Positions 23,926 to 35,404 of a stretch of 64,000 nucleotides of DNA are shown piece by piece. Position numbers and translations under genes: made by a program. The stretch is from Datnioides undecimradiatus (Eukaryota; Chordata; Actinopteri; Lobotiformes; Datnioididae). Under the pieces are notes generated by a model that was not told where the DNA came from, searched no databases, and saw only the letters and a program-made list of their open reading frames with translations. How positions within the stretch are numbered: the stretch's first letter is position 1; each line of letters starts with the position of its first letter. Where the stretch lies: contig WARS01000010.1 of the NCBI GenBank assembly GCA_008933995.1, positions 12,740,996 through 12,804,995 on the forward strand, in the 5' to 3' direction.

Positions 23926-26900
23926 AAACCACTTCCATTTGGATGAATGGAAGTTATTTTGTTCAGGCAGTCGACAGGCCAGCTATTAATCTGGGCCAAT
24001 ATCCAGGTATAAATTGCGGTCTGCAATCCCAGTAATGCTTTAGTAAACAGCTTTAATGCCAGCTGATTGGGAAAACAGATCAATAGCTGTTTGTGTCATA
24101 ATTGCTTGTGTGTGTGAGGCAGTTGGAACGAATCTGCAGTGTAACCCAGGCCAAAGAGCCGCATTTGCTGAACTTTGGCAGCCAACAAGAGGCATTTTAC
24201 ATCCTGGCCTTTAACAGTGCAGGTGTATTATATGCACGATCCTCTGAACGGATTCAACATTTTGTCTTTTTTGTATTTTTTCCTTGTCCTCGTTCTTGGT
24301 TTCATATGTCTTCACCGCTGTATAAATCGAGTTTGTGTAACTTTTCCCTCCAGCAGTACTGACGCTGGGCAGTGGGTAACATATGTTGCAAACAGTGTTG
24401 TCATTTCTTGTTGCCATGACAATAATGCAGCAAAGATGGTTGCTGCTGAACTCCCGTCTCTTCTTTTCCAATGAAAGTTTCAGGGGGAACCTACTGGAAG
24501 ACAAACAGCGACTGCTCACGGAGCATTACAGGCACAGTAATCAGACCGCGAACTGTAGAGGTGCATGGAGCTGGTGTGCAGCTCATGTCTCGGCTCTCTG
24601 TGGCAGTTGGTTTTGGTACGTGATTGCACTGATGGAGCCTCAGTGGGAGGCAGCCATAAGCAGCAAAGCCTCGCCGTTTTAGCATCTTAATTATGCAAAA
24701 CAAGTAAACAAGACAGGCGCCGGTGCCTTTCTGTACCAGTCTGTGAAATATGGAGATCTCCTACAGCAGCAGGCAGCAGGAGACAGACAGGGACAGAGAG
24801 GAGGAGGGGAGTGTTTCGACTTAGTCCCATCAAAGGACAGTCTGAGCTGAGTACCAGACAATCGCACGTTGCCTCAGATTCCTGGCATGTGTGCGTCAAA
24901 TTGTATTGAATCGTGTCAAGAGCCCTTCACCATTTACAAAAAACGGATCGGTGTATTTTAAAAGCTGGAGGCGGGGAGAGGAACGGATGGGCCGGAGAGT
25001 GAGCTGTCAGTGGGATGAAAATAATCTCCCAGCAGCAGCCAGGATGGAGTGACGGTGAAGTGCCTGGTGCTGCAGCGCGTGTGCCTGATGAGTGTGCGGC
25101 CGCGACACAGGTTGACTAATCCAGACTGGAGGTGGAATTGAAATGCCACCTGACGCTTAATATAGAGCCGACTTTGTTTCATTAGCAGGGAACTGACTTT
25201 ATCCAGACAACACAAAACAACAGCCTTAGACCCAAGACCCTGTTAGGTGCCTTTAGCTTGCTTCTTTTGGTGCAGATACACCCTACATATGGTTTTCTAT
25301 TTATTCAATAACTGATCAAATATTGATAATCCTTCACAGATGTGCAACTTAGAGCTTTATGCAGTAGAGCTGCTAGCAGAGCTACGCAGGCTGGCTAACC
25401 AAATCGTGTTACACCGAGAGAAGAAAGAGTAAGCTACTCAATCTGGAGCAGCCATGGGTGGATGTGTGGCATTTATGGTGATTGCACTGGAGCGGAGAGT
25501 GAACATCACATTACCTGCTAAACGTTAGCACATGAGCGCGATGGTTTATGTGAGGGTGATGCTTTACAGCTCCACAGAGCCTCGAGCATGGCAAGACTCT
25601 TGCTCATTTGTTAAATAATCTAAGCAGTTACATTCTGTATGTGTGTAGACATTTACCTCCGGATGCTGATGTCACCAAGGTAAACGCAAACATGTCTTGC
25701 ATGTAGTTTCTATTTGCAGGATACTGTAAATATGGTATTTGTGTGTACGTTATATTTTATGCTTTCCCATGCATTAAGCAGATTTCCAACCAGCCAACCA
25801 AAATGCACAGTTGATTGATTTGTTTTCTTGCAATTGGCTGCATGTATAAACCCAGGATGAAATGTCAGTCCGACCCCTCATACTAATGCTAACAGATATG
25901 AATGTCACATTTTCCATTTTCCCTGTCCTTCTTTATTCCTTAGATTAATCTCGTCTCACTCAGCACGGATCCTCCTTCAATTAGCTTTTCACATTCGAGC
26001 TCAGCGTCCTCGGCCGCTGTCCATCACAGCCAACAGACTTCATGCCCTCGGCGATAATGAGGGTGATGGTGGGAGGGGTAGGAAGTGTAGGTGGACATCA
26101 GGTGATGCTGCGGCTGAATGTTGTAAACACTGGCACAGTTTGTGTTTTTGTGCGTCTCAGAGACACAGACGCAGACATGGAGTGGATGTCTAAATGAGCC
26201 AAGGGGCACCAGCTTCATTCATTATGAATAGTGAACTCAGATCAGGCAGTTACAGCTGCTTCACAGGGAATAGTAGAGCTGATGGTGATTATGTCATTAA
26301 TTAATAAATATGAATGAGGCACTCTCTCAGTTAGACAGCAGTCAGGGAAACAAAGTCTCTTTTTCATCACCCACCAATTCATGAAGATTGATGGCAATGA
26401 ATACCACGTGTGTTTCTTGGCTATTTGGGGTTTATTTAGTTAGTGTGTATTCATTATGTTAACTGTTCCTTCATACTGCCTGTAATGAGACTATTGGTAA
26501 CTTAATTAGGTGACAGAAAAACTGCGAGTCCGTCTTTAGCCGGTGCAAATGTCCTGAGTAGTTCTATTTATGTAACCCAGCATCGTTTTACAGCAACGAG
26601 CAGTGAAGCAGCGCGGATCCTGTTATAATTTCATACCTCAGTTAATATCACACACTTGATTTATGAGATTTAAACGGATTAGCAATATGTGATCCATTTC
26701 TGAAAATGTGTTCCAACTCGGGTATACAATTTTGATGTGTGGCTCAGTGTTTGTTCGGGCTTCATGTGACATTTCACGTGTCTACCGGTTGTTCACAGTT
26801 AAACCAAAGAGACATTCTTCATTTCATATTTTAAGAATTAACAAGTCAAACATTTATCCTTAACAAAGAGTTAAGCTACAGTTGCTCCTCCCCTCAGCTC

Positions 26901-27394
26901 TGGTGAACCAATCAAAACTCATCACTACCAGAGCTCCACAGTGGGACAGCAGACAGCAGCTTTAACAAACTCTGTGAAATACAGAGAATTGTGTCTGCTT
27001 TCAATCTGCATAAAGTCTTTGGCGAGGGCCCGGGTGTAATAACCTGACTCTGGCTGAGCTGCTGATGTCACCATGATGAGCTGCTGTTGTCTCTCTCACC
27101 AAATACTCTCGTTTTCATTAGAGCAGCATCTCTCTGTCTGCATTTGCTGGACCAGATACTGTATGTTTGCTCAGCATCTTGTGCATTAATCAAGTACAGA
27201 TCCCCAGCTTCACGTTCATCCCTCTTCCGTCAGACTGGCTTCCAAGGAACTTCTCTCCTGCCTAATGACTGTAATTAAAACAAAGGCTCCGCTGACTGGA
27301 GCAAACTCTATGACCTGTGGCAAGAGACGGAGCAGATTAGCATAGTGGAATACCCTCCCTGGGGTTTGTTGCATATTAATAACCCTTGCCGCTG

Positions 27395-27396
<2 letters not shown>

Positions 27397-27433
<37 letters not shown>
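27397..27433. repeat. (CA)18 microsatellite
   Basis: Uninterrupted CA run, intronic. Confidence 0.97.
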
Positions 27434-27435
<2 letters not shown>

Positions 27436-27580
27436 TTCGCTCTCAGTGCCCTCATCCATCCACCCTCCATCAGTCACTGATTCTTCAGACGATACCCCCG
27501 CCATCACCACCAAACATCCCCGCAAACCATTTCCCCCCAACCCCCCACGTGGCTGGAGCCGGCACACTGATGAGGAGCCA

Positions 27581-27616
27581 GTTGCTATAGCAACAGTAGG
27601 CAGTTGCTTTGGCGAC
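27581..27616. promoter_or_regulatory. Tandem RFX X-box-like motifs in map4 intron
   Basis: GTTGCTATAGCAAC (27581-27594), a perfect 14-bp palindrome, is followed after 8 bp by GTTGCTTTGGCGAC (27603-27616). Both fit the RFX X-box consensus RYYNYY-N2-RRNRAC. RFX factors drive ciliary and other genes. The function here is inferred only from motif match and pairing. Confidence 0.4.
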
Positions 27617-28721
27617 TAATGGGAAGAGGGGCTATGGAGGAAACAATGGATGTTTAGCAAGGACGGGGGTGTTGTGACGGGCTGCGAAGGAGGCGCGATT
27701 GAGCTATAAATAGACTAAAGACTGTCTGTTTCCCTCCATCATCCCATTCTCCAACAACCCCCAGCTGAGATGATCCTCTTCGCTCTCCACACCTGTGATC
27801 ATCGCTCCTCCTCTGTATTCCTGCCCTTCAGGGCTGAATTAGCATATGGAAAAAGGCCAGTCAGTAACATCACAGCAAAGGAATTTTTCACTCTTCTAGA
27901 CGATTCGATGGCCGGCGGCTTCAGATGCACCATAGCTCATGAGTGACCTGTGTGGATTTCACAACCTAAATACATAAAGTACATCAAAGCCAGCATGAAG
28001 AGTAAGGACAGAGACATCAAGGCAGGATGAGTCGAAGGATAGAATCTGTGAAATTTCTCAAAATCTGCTGAATGACCCGACACTTAGGTACAAACACTCA
28101 TGAAGATGAGTTCCCCCGACTCTCTCTGTGTCGTCGTCACAGAGCCTCAAGGCAGTATTGCCTGGATTGCCAACTTCTCCACACACATTCAAGCTCCTCA
28201 AAGGATTAAATAAGAATAAGATGGAATTAGGTGATCGTCCAATAAAAGTATTATTGTGTCCAGTTCTTTGGTTTATGATTCAACACATTCTGATACTGTG
28301 CAGACACGCGCTGTAGATAGATCAGCGTACAAATCTTTTACATATAAAGGAATTTCACCTTTAGAGGTTTTTAAACTCCAAACACAAATAGTGACTTATG
28401 CCATCCCGGTCTGCAAGACAACAGAGTGACATAGCAGCAGTAAGAAGTAAGCTTCAGTGTTTTATTGTGGAAACCCTGCTGCTTCCTGTCTCTGTTGACC
28501 TGACTCAGTGAGGCTGTTTGAAGGTGGCATGTAGCCCTTTGATTGTCCACAGCTCTCGCTTTGTCTCCATGCCCTCGTAGTGGCCTGCATGTGTTATTAA
28601 GCCCAGCGCTTCTGTCACCCAGTGGAATTATGTAACATCTTGTGTAGTCTCAGTGTGTATGTTTGTGTGTCTTTGCCAGCCAACCAGTCAGATGGGGTGA
28701 GGTCATCCATTTGTTTGGCTC

Positions 28722-28726
<5 letters not shown>

Positions 28727-28752
<26 letters not shown>
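28727..28752. repeat. (GT)13 microsatellite
   Basis: GT run, intronic. Confidence 0.93.
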
Positions 28753-28756
<4 letters not shown>

Positions 28757-28909
28757 CCTTTGTTAGTTTGGTACTTCAAGAGGCAAGCAGACACTGAGAG
28801 AAGAAATTTGTAAGAAGAAAAAAAAAAATCGGATCTGACACACAGACGCAGCGACAGTACACGGGCCTCCAGCACGTCTGCCTCGCTCCCTGTCTGTCCA
28901 CACCTGCCC

Positions 28910-28932
28910 GTCTGTCTGTCTGTCTGTCTGTG
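28910..28932. repeat. (TCTG)n microsatellite
   Basis: Short TCTG tetranucleotide run, intronic. Confidence 0.85.
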
Positions 28933-31900
28933 CAGGTGTGGAAATGTGACAGTGAGTCTGTGCTGCGGTGATGTGGGAGTCGGGGAATGAAACGGGGCTG
29001 ATGTGCCTGCGCACAGATTGAGATGGTTGGCATTTTGGTGGAGACGTGCTTTCCAACCGGCGGTGACAGGCTGCCTTTCAGTGGTGTCCAAACATGGAGG
29101 CGTCATCAGGAGCTGTTTGAAGTAGATTGATGGGTGGACTGGAGGGAAAGAAGAAGGTAAACTAAGATCTGCTGTTAACCCCCTGACCACATACTGTGTC
29201 AGGTACTACACAGGTAGATACACAGGCAGTGATACAGACTCCTACTGTTGGTAGAACGTGGTAGAACTTTTGCACTTTGCCCACGCACCTGATAGAGTAA
29301 CAAGATGTGCATGCACTACTTTCCTCCATCAAATACTCCTCCAAACTTTTGAGGATGACCGGGTCAAACAGGCCTCACCTTGGAAAACCACAAAAACAAC
29401 CCAAACAAGAGTGCAACCCCTAAAACTGCTCTTCCCTGCCTGATTGTTAGTGACACACCCCTTGCTGTGCATCTCCTCACACTTCCTCGAAGTCAAGCTC
29501 ATGGTGGGTCACCAAAATACCAAACCTGCGTGCACCGCGATGAAAATGCCACATCCCCGAAGCAAAGTCCCACCATTCACTGGGTGCTGCCACAACAACA
29601 ACAACAGAGCTCCCATTGTCCCGCATGATGTTGTGAATTCATCAACATGGTAAATCAGATGGGAAGCTTTCAGGAGCTTCAGAGCCAAAACACAACAGTT
29701 CAGCGCTCGAACACTGGCTTCACTGGCTGCGTTACATGAGGAAGGTGTGACTCCATGCTCCATTATGATAGTGATTCATAAATGGAAGTCATCTGTTTGG
29801 CTCACTGGAAATGAAATGATGCCAACTTATCTGGTAAGAATCAAACATTACCTCTTTGCCAAGATGTCAGGTTTTTAATGGTAGGTCACCGAGCTGTTAA
29901 CTGATTGGACATGTCAGTCTTAACTCCCATTGGTGTGGTGATGAATTATGATTGTTTTGATTTCGATTGTCATAGAAAAGAGTTATTTCTATAAATGTTA
30001 AGTGTTAAGCTTTTATTTATTTAAACTGTGAACTAAAGTAGAATGGGAATGTTCCTCACCCCGCCATGCCCAAAGTGTTTGGACTTGGCTCGGACGTCTA
30101 AGGCACTACACACATGGGTAGATGTGTGTGTACCCAGTAGTTATCAGTTCCAAGACACAAACCATTATTATTTTGTGTCTCGTGTTGCAGTCCCTGTGTA
30201 GATCCATGTGTTTTCCTGCATTTTTGTCTATGGGCTGCAAGAGAGAGGTCGTCACTTTCTCTTTTGCCCTTCTCCTTTTTCTCTCCCAGCCCTTTTCAAA
30301 CTATTAAAATGTTTATCGTTGCTTCCATGTAGCTCCCCACCTTTCCTCTTTCAAAGCCAGCTTGGCATGGCTTCTTTTTCCAGTGGGAAACTTGCAAAGA
30401 AAACAAAGCTCTTGTTCATTTACTGTTTTAAGAAGCAGTGTTTCCTCTAGGCATTAAGCAGTTGTGCTGCAGTTGTGCTTTTGTTTTAGTAAACCATTAG
30501 GATTCATGATGGTTAATGTGAAGCAGTTAGACTTGAACCTCCAGAGCGGCGAAGTTCGGCTAATCTTCAGGTTTAACTGTCCATGTGGGTTTAAAATTGA
30601 AGTTAGAATAAAGGTAAAGGTTATGCATGTGCGCACCGAAACATCATTCAGTGTAATGAATCGACATTCAGTGTGACATTTGGCTCCAAAGTGCCACCGA
30701 ATTGTCCGGTGAGGCAGAAGCCGAACTTTTCAGAGTCTCTTGGTTGTTACAGAGCAAAAAGCAAGATGCAGTGGACAGACCAGACAGCAGCATTTTACCC
30801 TTCAGCCCTGCGTCTCATCCTGTCCTGTCCTGTGATGCTGTCGGGAGGTGACATGTGTACCCACACTAAATCTCTGTTGCCCTCATTTCAGTCCAGATTT
30901 CCTGTTTACCCACTTCCTATGTCCTTTATCACCCCTTTCCTTCACTTTTCCCCTTCGTGCCATTCTTCTTCTTTCTCCTCACTCCTGTGATACTCAGACC
31001 TTTCTCTCCATCCTTCACCGACTTTCTTCTTCTACTCATTGCCCTTCCCGCTGTCCCCCTCCTCGTTTGGTTACCCCTGTGATTTCATCCATCTCCTTCT
31101 CTTTTCCCACCCATGATCCCCAACTGTCACCCCGGATTCCACACTCTGTCCTCACTCTTCTCTGTATTTGGGTCCCTCTCTCTACCCTCATCTGTCTGTA
31201 TCCTCCTCACCCTCTGTCCCGCCATCCCTCGCTCTGTCCCTGTTTGACTGTCTGCCTGTTATAAATCATTGTTTTCTGCCAACGTTCAGCCTTCAGTCCA
31301 ATCCGACAGCCACAGGAACGCCTGTAACCGCCGGCTGTTTTGACTGGCACTGGACACACAAACACACAGACACATGCACGCGTACGCACCTACACACACA
31401 TATACAGAGCTCATCCCAGGACAACAAACCCATCCCTCTCCCTCTGTCCCACCCTTACTTCCGCGCCACAAACTGACTGACCTTTGCCTAAAATTGCATG
31501 CTGGGTAGCCTCAGGTGATCCATCTGTTTGTAACAGTGCCTGACATATTAGCTGTATAGCCATTTCTCTGATGTGCACAGCTGCAAAATGATCTATTGAC
31601 ACTATTTTAAAGCTGCACATCTGAAATACAATAAGTACATTACCTAAAGTGTATGTCTGTATCACTCTGAGGAGCATATACATTTAAATTACATAATAGT
31701 CACATGGTACATTCATAATGTACACTGTCATAGCATTAATTGCATCAGTACAACATATTTCTGACAAACTCACCACTTTCCCAATCTTTGTTAAATCACT
31801 GCCTACATTTGGCGCTTCCTGTAGATATTTCACAATAAAAGTCTTCCAGGAAAGGCCCTTGAGCGCCCTTTGAGCGAATGAAAGGCTTTTAATGTGAACC

Positions 31901-33539
31901 ATTTCAGTGTGTTTAACACTAAAAGAAGAGAAGATGCAAACAAGCGGACAAGAGGTTGGAGACCCAGGAGGGCTTGTTACAGTATGTGTTTGCTGCTGTG
32001 CTTTTACTTTGTTGTTTGTTAGCCAGCACCCTCAATGACTGTGTGAATGCATGTACCTCATGGTGATTCACTGACTTTCAGTGTGAAACATCTGTGCAAA
32101 AAGGTTTGGTTTCTCTGAGAGTAGATGTATTTCTTAAAGAGAGTAGAATCTGAGCTGTATCTTGAATAGATGAAGACCAGAGTTAAACATGAAATAGATG
32201 GTGAGTTTAAAACAGGCATATATTTATGATCTGTGTATCTTTTGCCCTGGTTTTCTATACAGTATTACAGTTGTACCTTCCTGATCCTGGTACTGTACAA
32301 ACTACAGTAACAACTCAAATAGCCATATGAGAAACACTAAATCAGTCCGTGACTCAGTGCATCATTGACCCTCACAATCTGTCCAGCTCTGTTGGCGTTC
32401 GCTGGCAATGTCTGGAGAAGTTTGTCAAGCCGTAGCACAGTCACTTCCTGTTGACTGGTTCAGTCGCCGCAGCTCCAGTAAAAAGTTTGGCAGTTTCATT
32501 TGATTTCATTGGAAGTCACAGCTTTTGGTGCGACTGGGGAGACAGAATGGTGGAAATGGAGCTGAATGTGTTTCTGTGCAAGATGGCAAGCTGAGTTCCT
32601 GTTAAGGCTCACAGGCCCGAACAGCGTGTCTGTGACTGTATTTATGCGTGTATCAGCATGTCTGTCTGTCACGAATATTTCCCAAATGCTACGTGGCAAA
32701 GTGATTACCGAGGTGCATACACTGTCTGTCTGCATCTTCAATCATATGCCGCAAGCTTTAGTTTATTTTGCATAGACTGCGTTTGATTAGTTCTTTGTGT
32801 GTATGTGATTCTCCATGTATGACCAGATATAGTCTGGCAGACATCAGGGTCTCTTTATCAGAGGCTTCCCTCCTCATCTGTCTCCACCTTCCCCTCCTCT
32901 CATCTTTCCTCTACTGAGATTGGATGCAGTGATCGTCTCACACATGCTTAGGTAGACCATGCTGCTGAAACACAGGAAACACACGCAAGCATCTAAAAAT
33001 AACCTCATTTTCACACATTTATGCACAGCGTTGTTCATGCTCTTATTTTTTTTAATTTTTTTTTTTAGTCTTCCCGACTCCTACTGTCGCCTCCTCTCAT
33101 CTGATCCGTCGCTCTCTCTTTGTATTTCACACCGGAACACGGTGGAGTCGAGGGAGTCAGCAGCCTTGCAACAAGCACCACGTCCCTGTTTGTAACAACA
33201 AGGTTTTACTGAGCACTCCCAGCATCGCTAGTCCCCAGACTTTAAGATTTGAGCCAAGAGCCTTTCATATTTACTTCAAGCACAATGTTGGGTTAAGTAA
33301 CATTGTATGGAGGTGTGTGAGGCAAAGGAAAAAAGTGTAGTAACAGGTCAGATAGAGATGAATGTGAGGCACAGATTCATTGCATTGCTCTAGAGGGCTG
33401 ACACAGAGTGTGTGTGCAGATGTGGGGAGGTGTTTGTGTGTGGGGGGGTGCGTTGTTCTTTTTACCACGAGACCATGAGACAGAACGAGAGAAAGAAAGG
33501 GGTTGATGGGAGAAAAACGTGGAGTGAAAGAGAAAACTA

Positions 33540-33945
33540 GATGGGAGGGGGCTTACTCACTCCACCACAGTGGGTGGGATTTGGAAACTGGCAGTAGCCA
33601 ATTGGGAGCCACAACAGGGTCACATGATGACTGTAATAATGAGTGAGAGAACCAAAGAGAGAGAGAGAAAGAGGGAGGGAGCGAGGGAGAGAGCTGCACA
33701 TCCAGTTCACCCTCAGTGTATGTTTGAGTTCAGAGCGGAGGCACAGCACGAGAGACTGCACACACACATACACACAGAGTGCAGAGCGCACCTGAGTGAC
33801 TGAACAAAAAGGAGCAACAGCGCAAGACAACAAGAAAGAGAGAGAGAAGAGGTGAAGATTACCTTAAGACACTTACCTTTAGAGACTGAGACAAAGACTG
33901 CAAAACAAAGAAAGGGGAAGAAAGAGAACACAAAGGAGAGACAGC
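33540..33945 (+). promoter_or_regulatory. Probable internal promoter and 5' leader of short map4 isoform
   Basis: Upstream of the ATG at 33946 lies a CCAAT box (33598-33602), followed by purine-rich GAGA sequence and an A/G-rich leader. An in-frame TAG at 33880-33882 means the downstream frame cannot extend far upstream without splicing. The AG of that TAG is a poor acceptor and would give phase 0, which does not match the phase-1 donors upstream. No TATA box is seen. The exact start of transcription cannot be placed; roughly 33680-33720 is a guess. Confidence 0.4.
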
Positions 33946-35404
33946 ATGTCTTCTCTCTCCAATCAGCAGCCTGGCTCTCCTTTTTCAGAGTACAGTGAGC
34001 TGTGTAAGGTGCCATCCCTGTCGCCCACTGTGCCGGCTCAGAACTGGGATTGGCAGCACCCCTCAAGCATGGACATGGGCACCCCGAGGGGCCTGGTGGT
34101 AGGTGGGGGGGCTCTGGCACCAACTGCACTGACAGATGAAGACAAGCTGTGCTTCTTTGAACAGCCGGGCAAAGGCAGCATGGACGTGGAGCTGAAGGTG
34201 CCGGGCAAGGTTGGGGGCGTCTCTGGAAGCACCTCGCTGGGTAACGCGTCACTGGGCAGTGCAGGGGAAAGTCCAGACAGCCCTTTGTCTTCCTCTCCAT
34301 CTCCCTCCCCAGCTTCCCCAGGCAGACTACCCTCTGCCCTGGGATGTGGGGGCACCAGCAGGGTCTCCTTGCCCCCAGTTCCTGGATCCCCCGCCAGGCA
34401 TATGGAGCTGTCATCACCCACAAGTGCAATGCCCTCACACTCAATGGGAGCCTCAATGATGGAGGCATCTCCAGTAGATGGAGACTCTCCGTCTGAGACA
34501 TGGAACAACTCCAGTTTTGTTGAATCCAGCCCAAAGGTTGCAATGCCCCAGGTGGCCCCAAACTACTGCGTCATCGGAGTTGTAAATGACAACCACTTGG
34601 AGAAGGGTGACGAGGTTGTGGCTGGAGCTGTGGCGGCCCTGGGGCCCCAAAAATTTTCAGAGGGCTCTTCAGGGGACAACAGTGAGGAGGAAGAGATAGA
34701 AGAGGAAGAGCTGGAATTGGAGCCCTGTTTTATGGGGCGAGCTCAGCAGCAGAGGAAGGCTATGCGTCGTGCGATGTCTGAATGTTCCCACCTGTCGGTA
34801 CCAACCAGTCTAGAGCTGCCAGATAAATACCCAGGTGGAGATGGGGCAGGGCTGGACCAGCTGGTGTCACCCATGGGTGGTCCTCGTCGTTCACCACACT
34901 CCATGAAGCGCTCCTTGACTGTCGCAGAAGATCAGCCTCCTACCCCACCACCCACCCTATCTGCAGCAGGAACCACACACATTGACCTTCGGCAAGCACC
35001 ACCTGAACCACGCCTCTGCCTCTCCCCATTCCCACTGAAGGACAACAATGCTGGCTTTCCTCTGTCACCTCTAGAGACCCCACTGGACGGCTTTAAGGCG
35101 GAAAAGGAGCCAGGTGGCATTGTGCTTCCAGTGCCCTCCAGCCCCAAGGGCTTCAGCAGCATGGATACCAGCTCTGCTCTGTCTGCAGGCTCCGACACTG
35201 AAGCCGAAACTGGTATCAAATCTGACATTGTTAAAGATGCTGAGTGCGACAGCAGTGATACTAAATTCAACACGAGTGCAGGTGTTGACTTTGGAGCTGG
35301 CAACAAATCAACAGTGGCGGGGGACATTGATGATGACCTTGCCACTTGTGGCTATCCCAACCTCGGCTTGAACTCCAGCACTAACCCCTTCATCACAGTG
35401 GATG
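33946..35404 (+). CDS. map4: map4 alternative first coding exon (large, acidic)
   Basis: A 1459-bp exon with ATG in a fair context (A at -3) and donor gatg/gtaggt, ending phase 1. The protein begins MSSLSNQQPGSPFSEYSELC and contains ALTDEDKLCFFEQPGK, Ser/Pro-rich low-complexity segments, an acidic run EEEEIEEEELELEP (about 34684-34728), the motif RRAMSECSHLSVPTSLELP and then KRSLTVAEDQPPTPPP. The SECSHLSVP and SLTVAEDQ motifs are the parts I associate with long vertebrate MAP4 isoforms. The exon ends FITVD, and the split codon completes as V on joining to 42473. I read it as the start of an isoform made from an internal promoter. The alternative is an internal exon with an unrecognised acceptor upstream. 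Without the donor the frame stops at 35458-35460. Confidence 0.85.

Larger units (their letters stand above)
16780..33945. other. Large map4 intron plus leader of internal first exon
   Basis: 17 kb without supported coding sequence apart from the probable 5' leader near its end. It holds GT/CA microsatellites at 18244-18298, 22761-22802, 27397-27433 and 28727-28752, a TCTG run at 28910-28932, a fish-type repeat fragment near 23880, and a tandem pair of X-box-like motifs at 27581-27616. AT-rich, homeodomain/POU/Fox-motif-bearing sequence at about 24650-25220 and 26220-26460 may be regulatory. Open frames on both strands are short and mostly cross simple repeats. Confidence 0.65.

Noticed and set aside
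28615-29190. 191-codon open frame on the - strand
   Set aside because: It crosses GT and TCTG microsatellites (poly Thr-His and Thr-Asp-Arg-Gln repeats) and has no splice or protein-family support.
33713-34561. 282-codon open frame on the - strand
   Set aside because: It overlaps the map4 exon at 33946 on the opposite strand, has Cys/Pro/Leu-rich composition and no recognisable domain.
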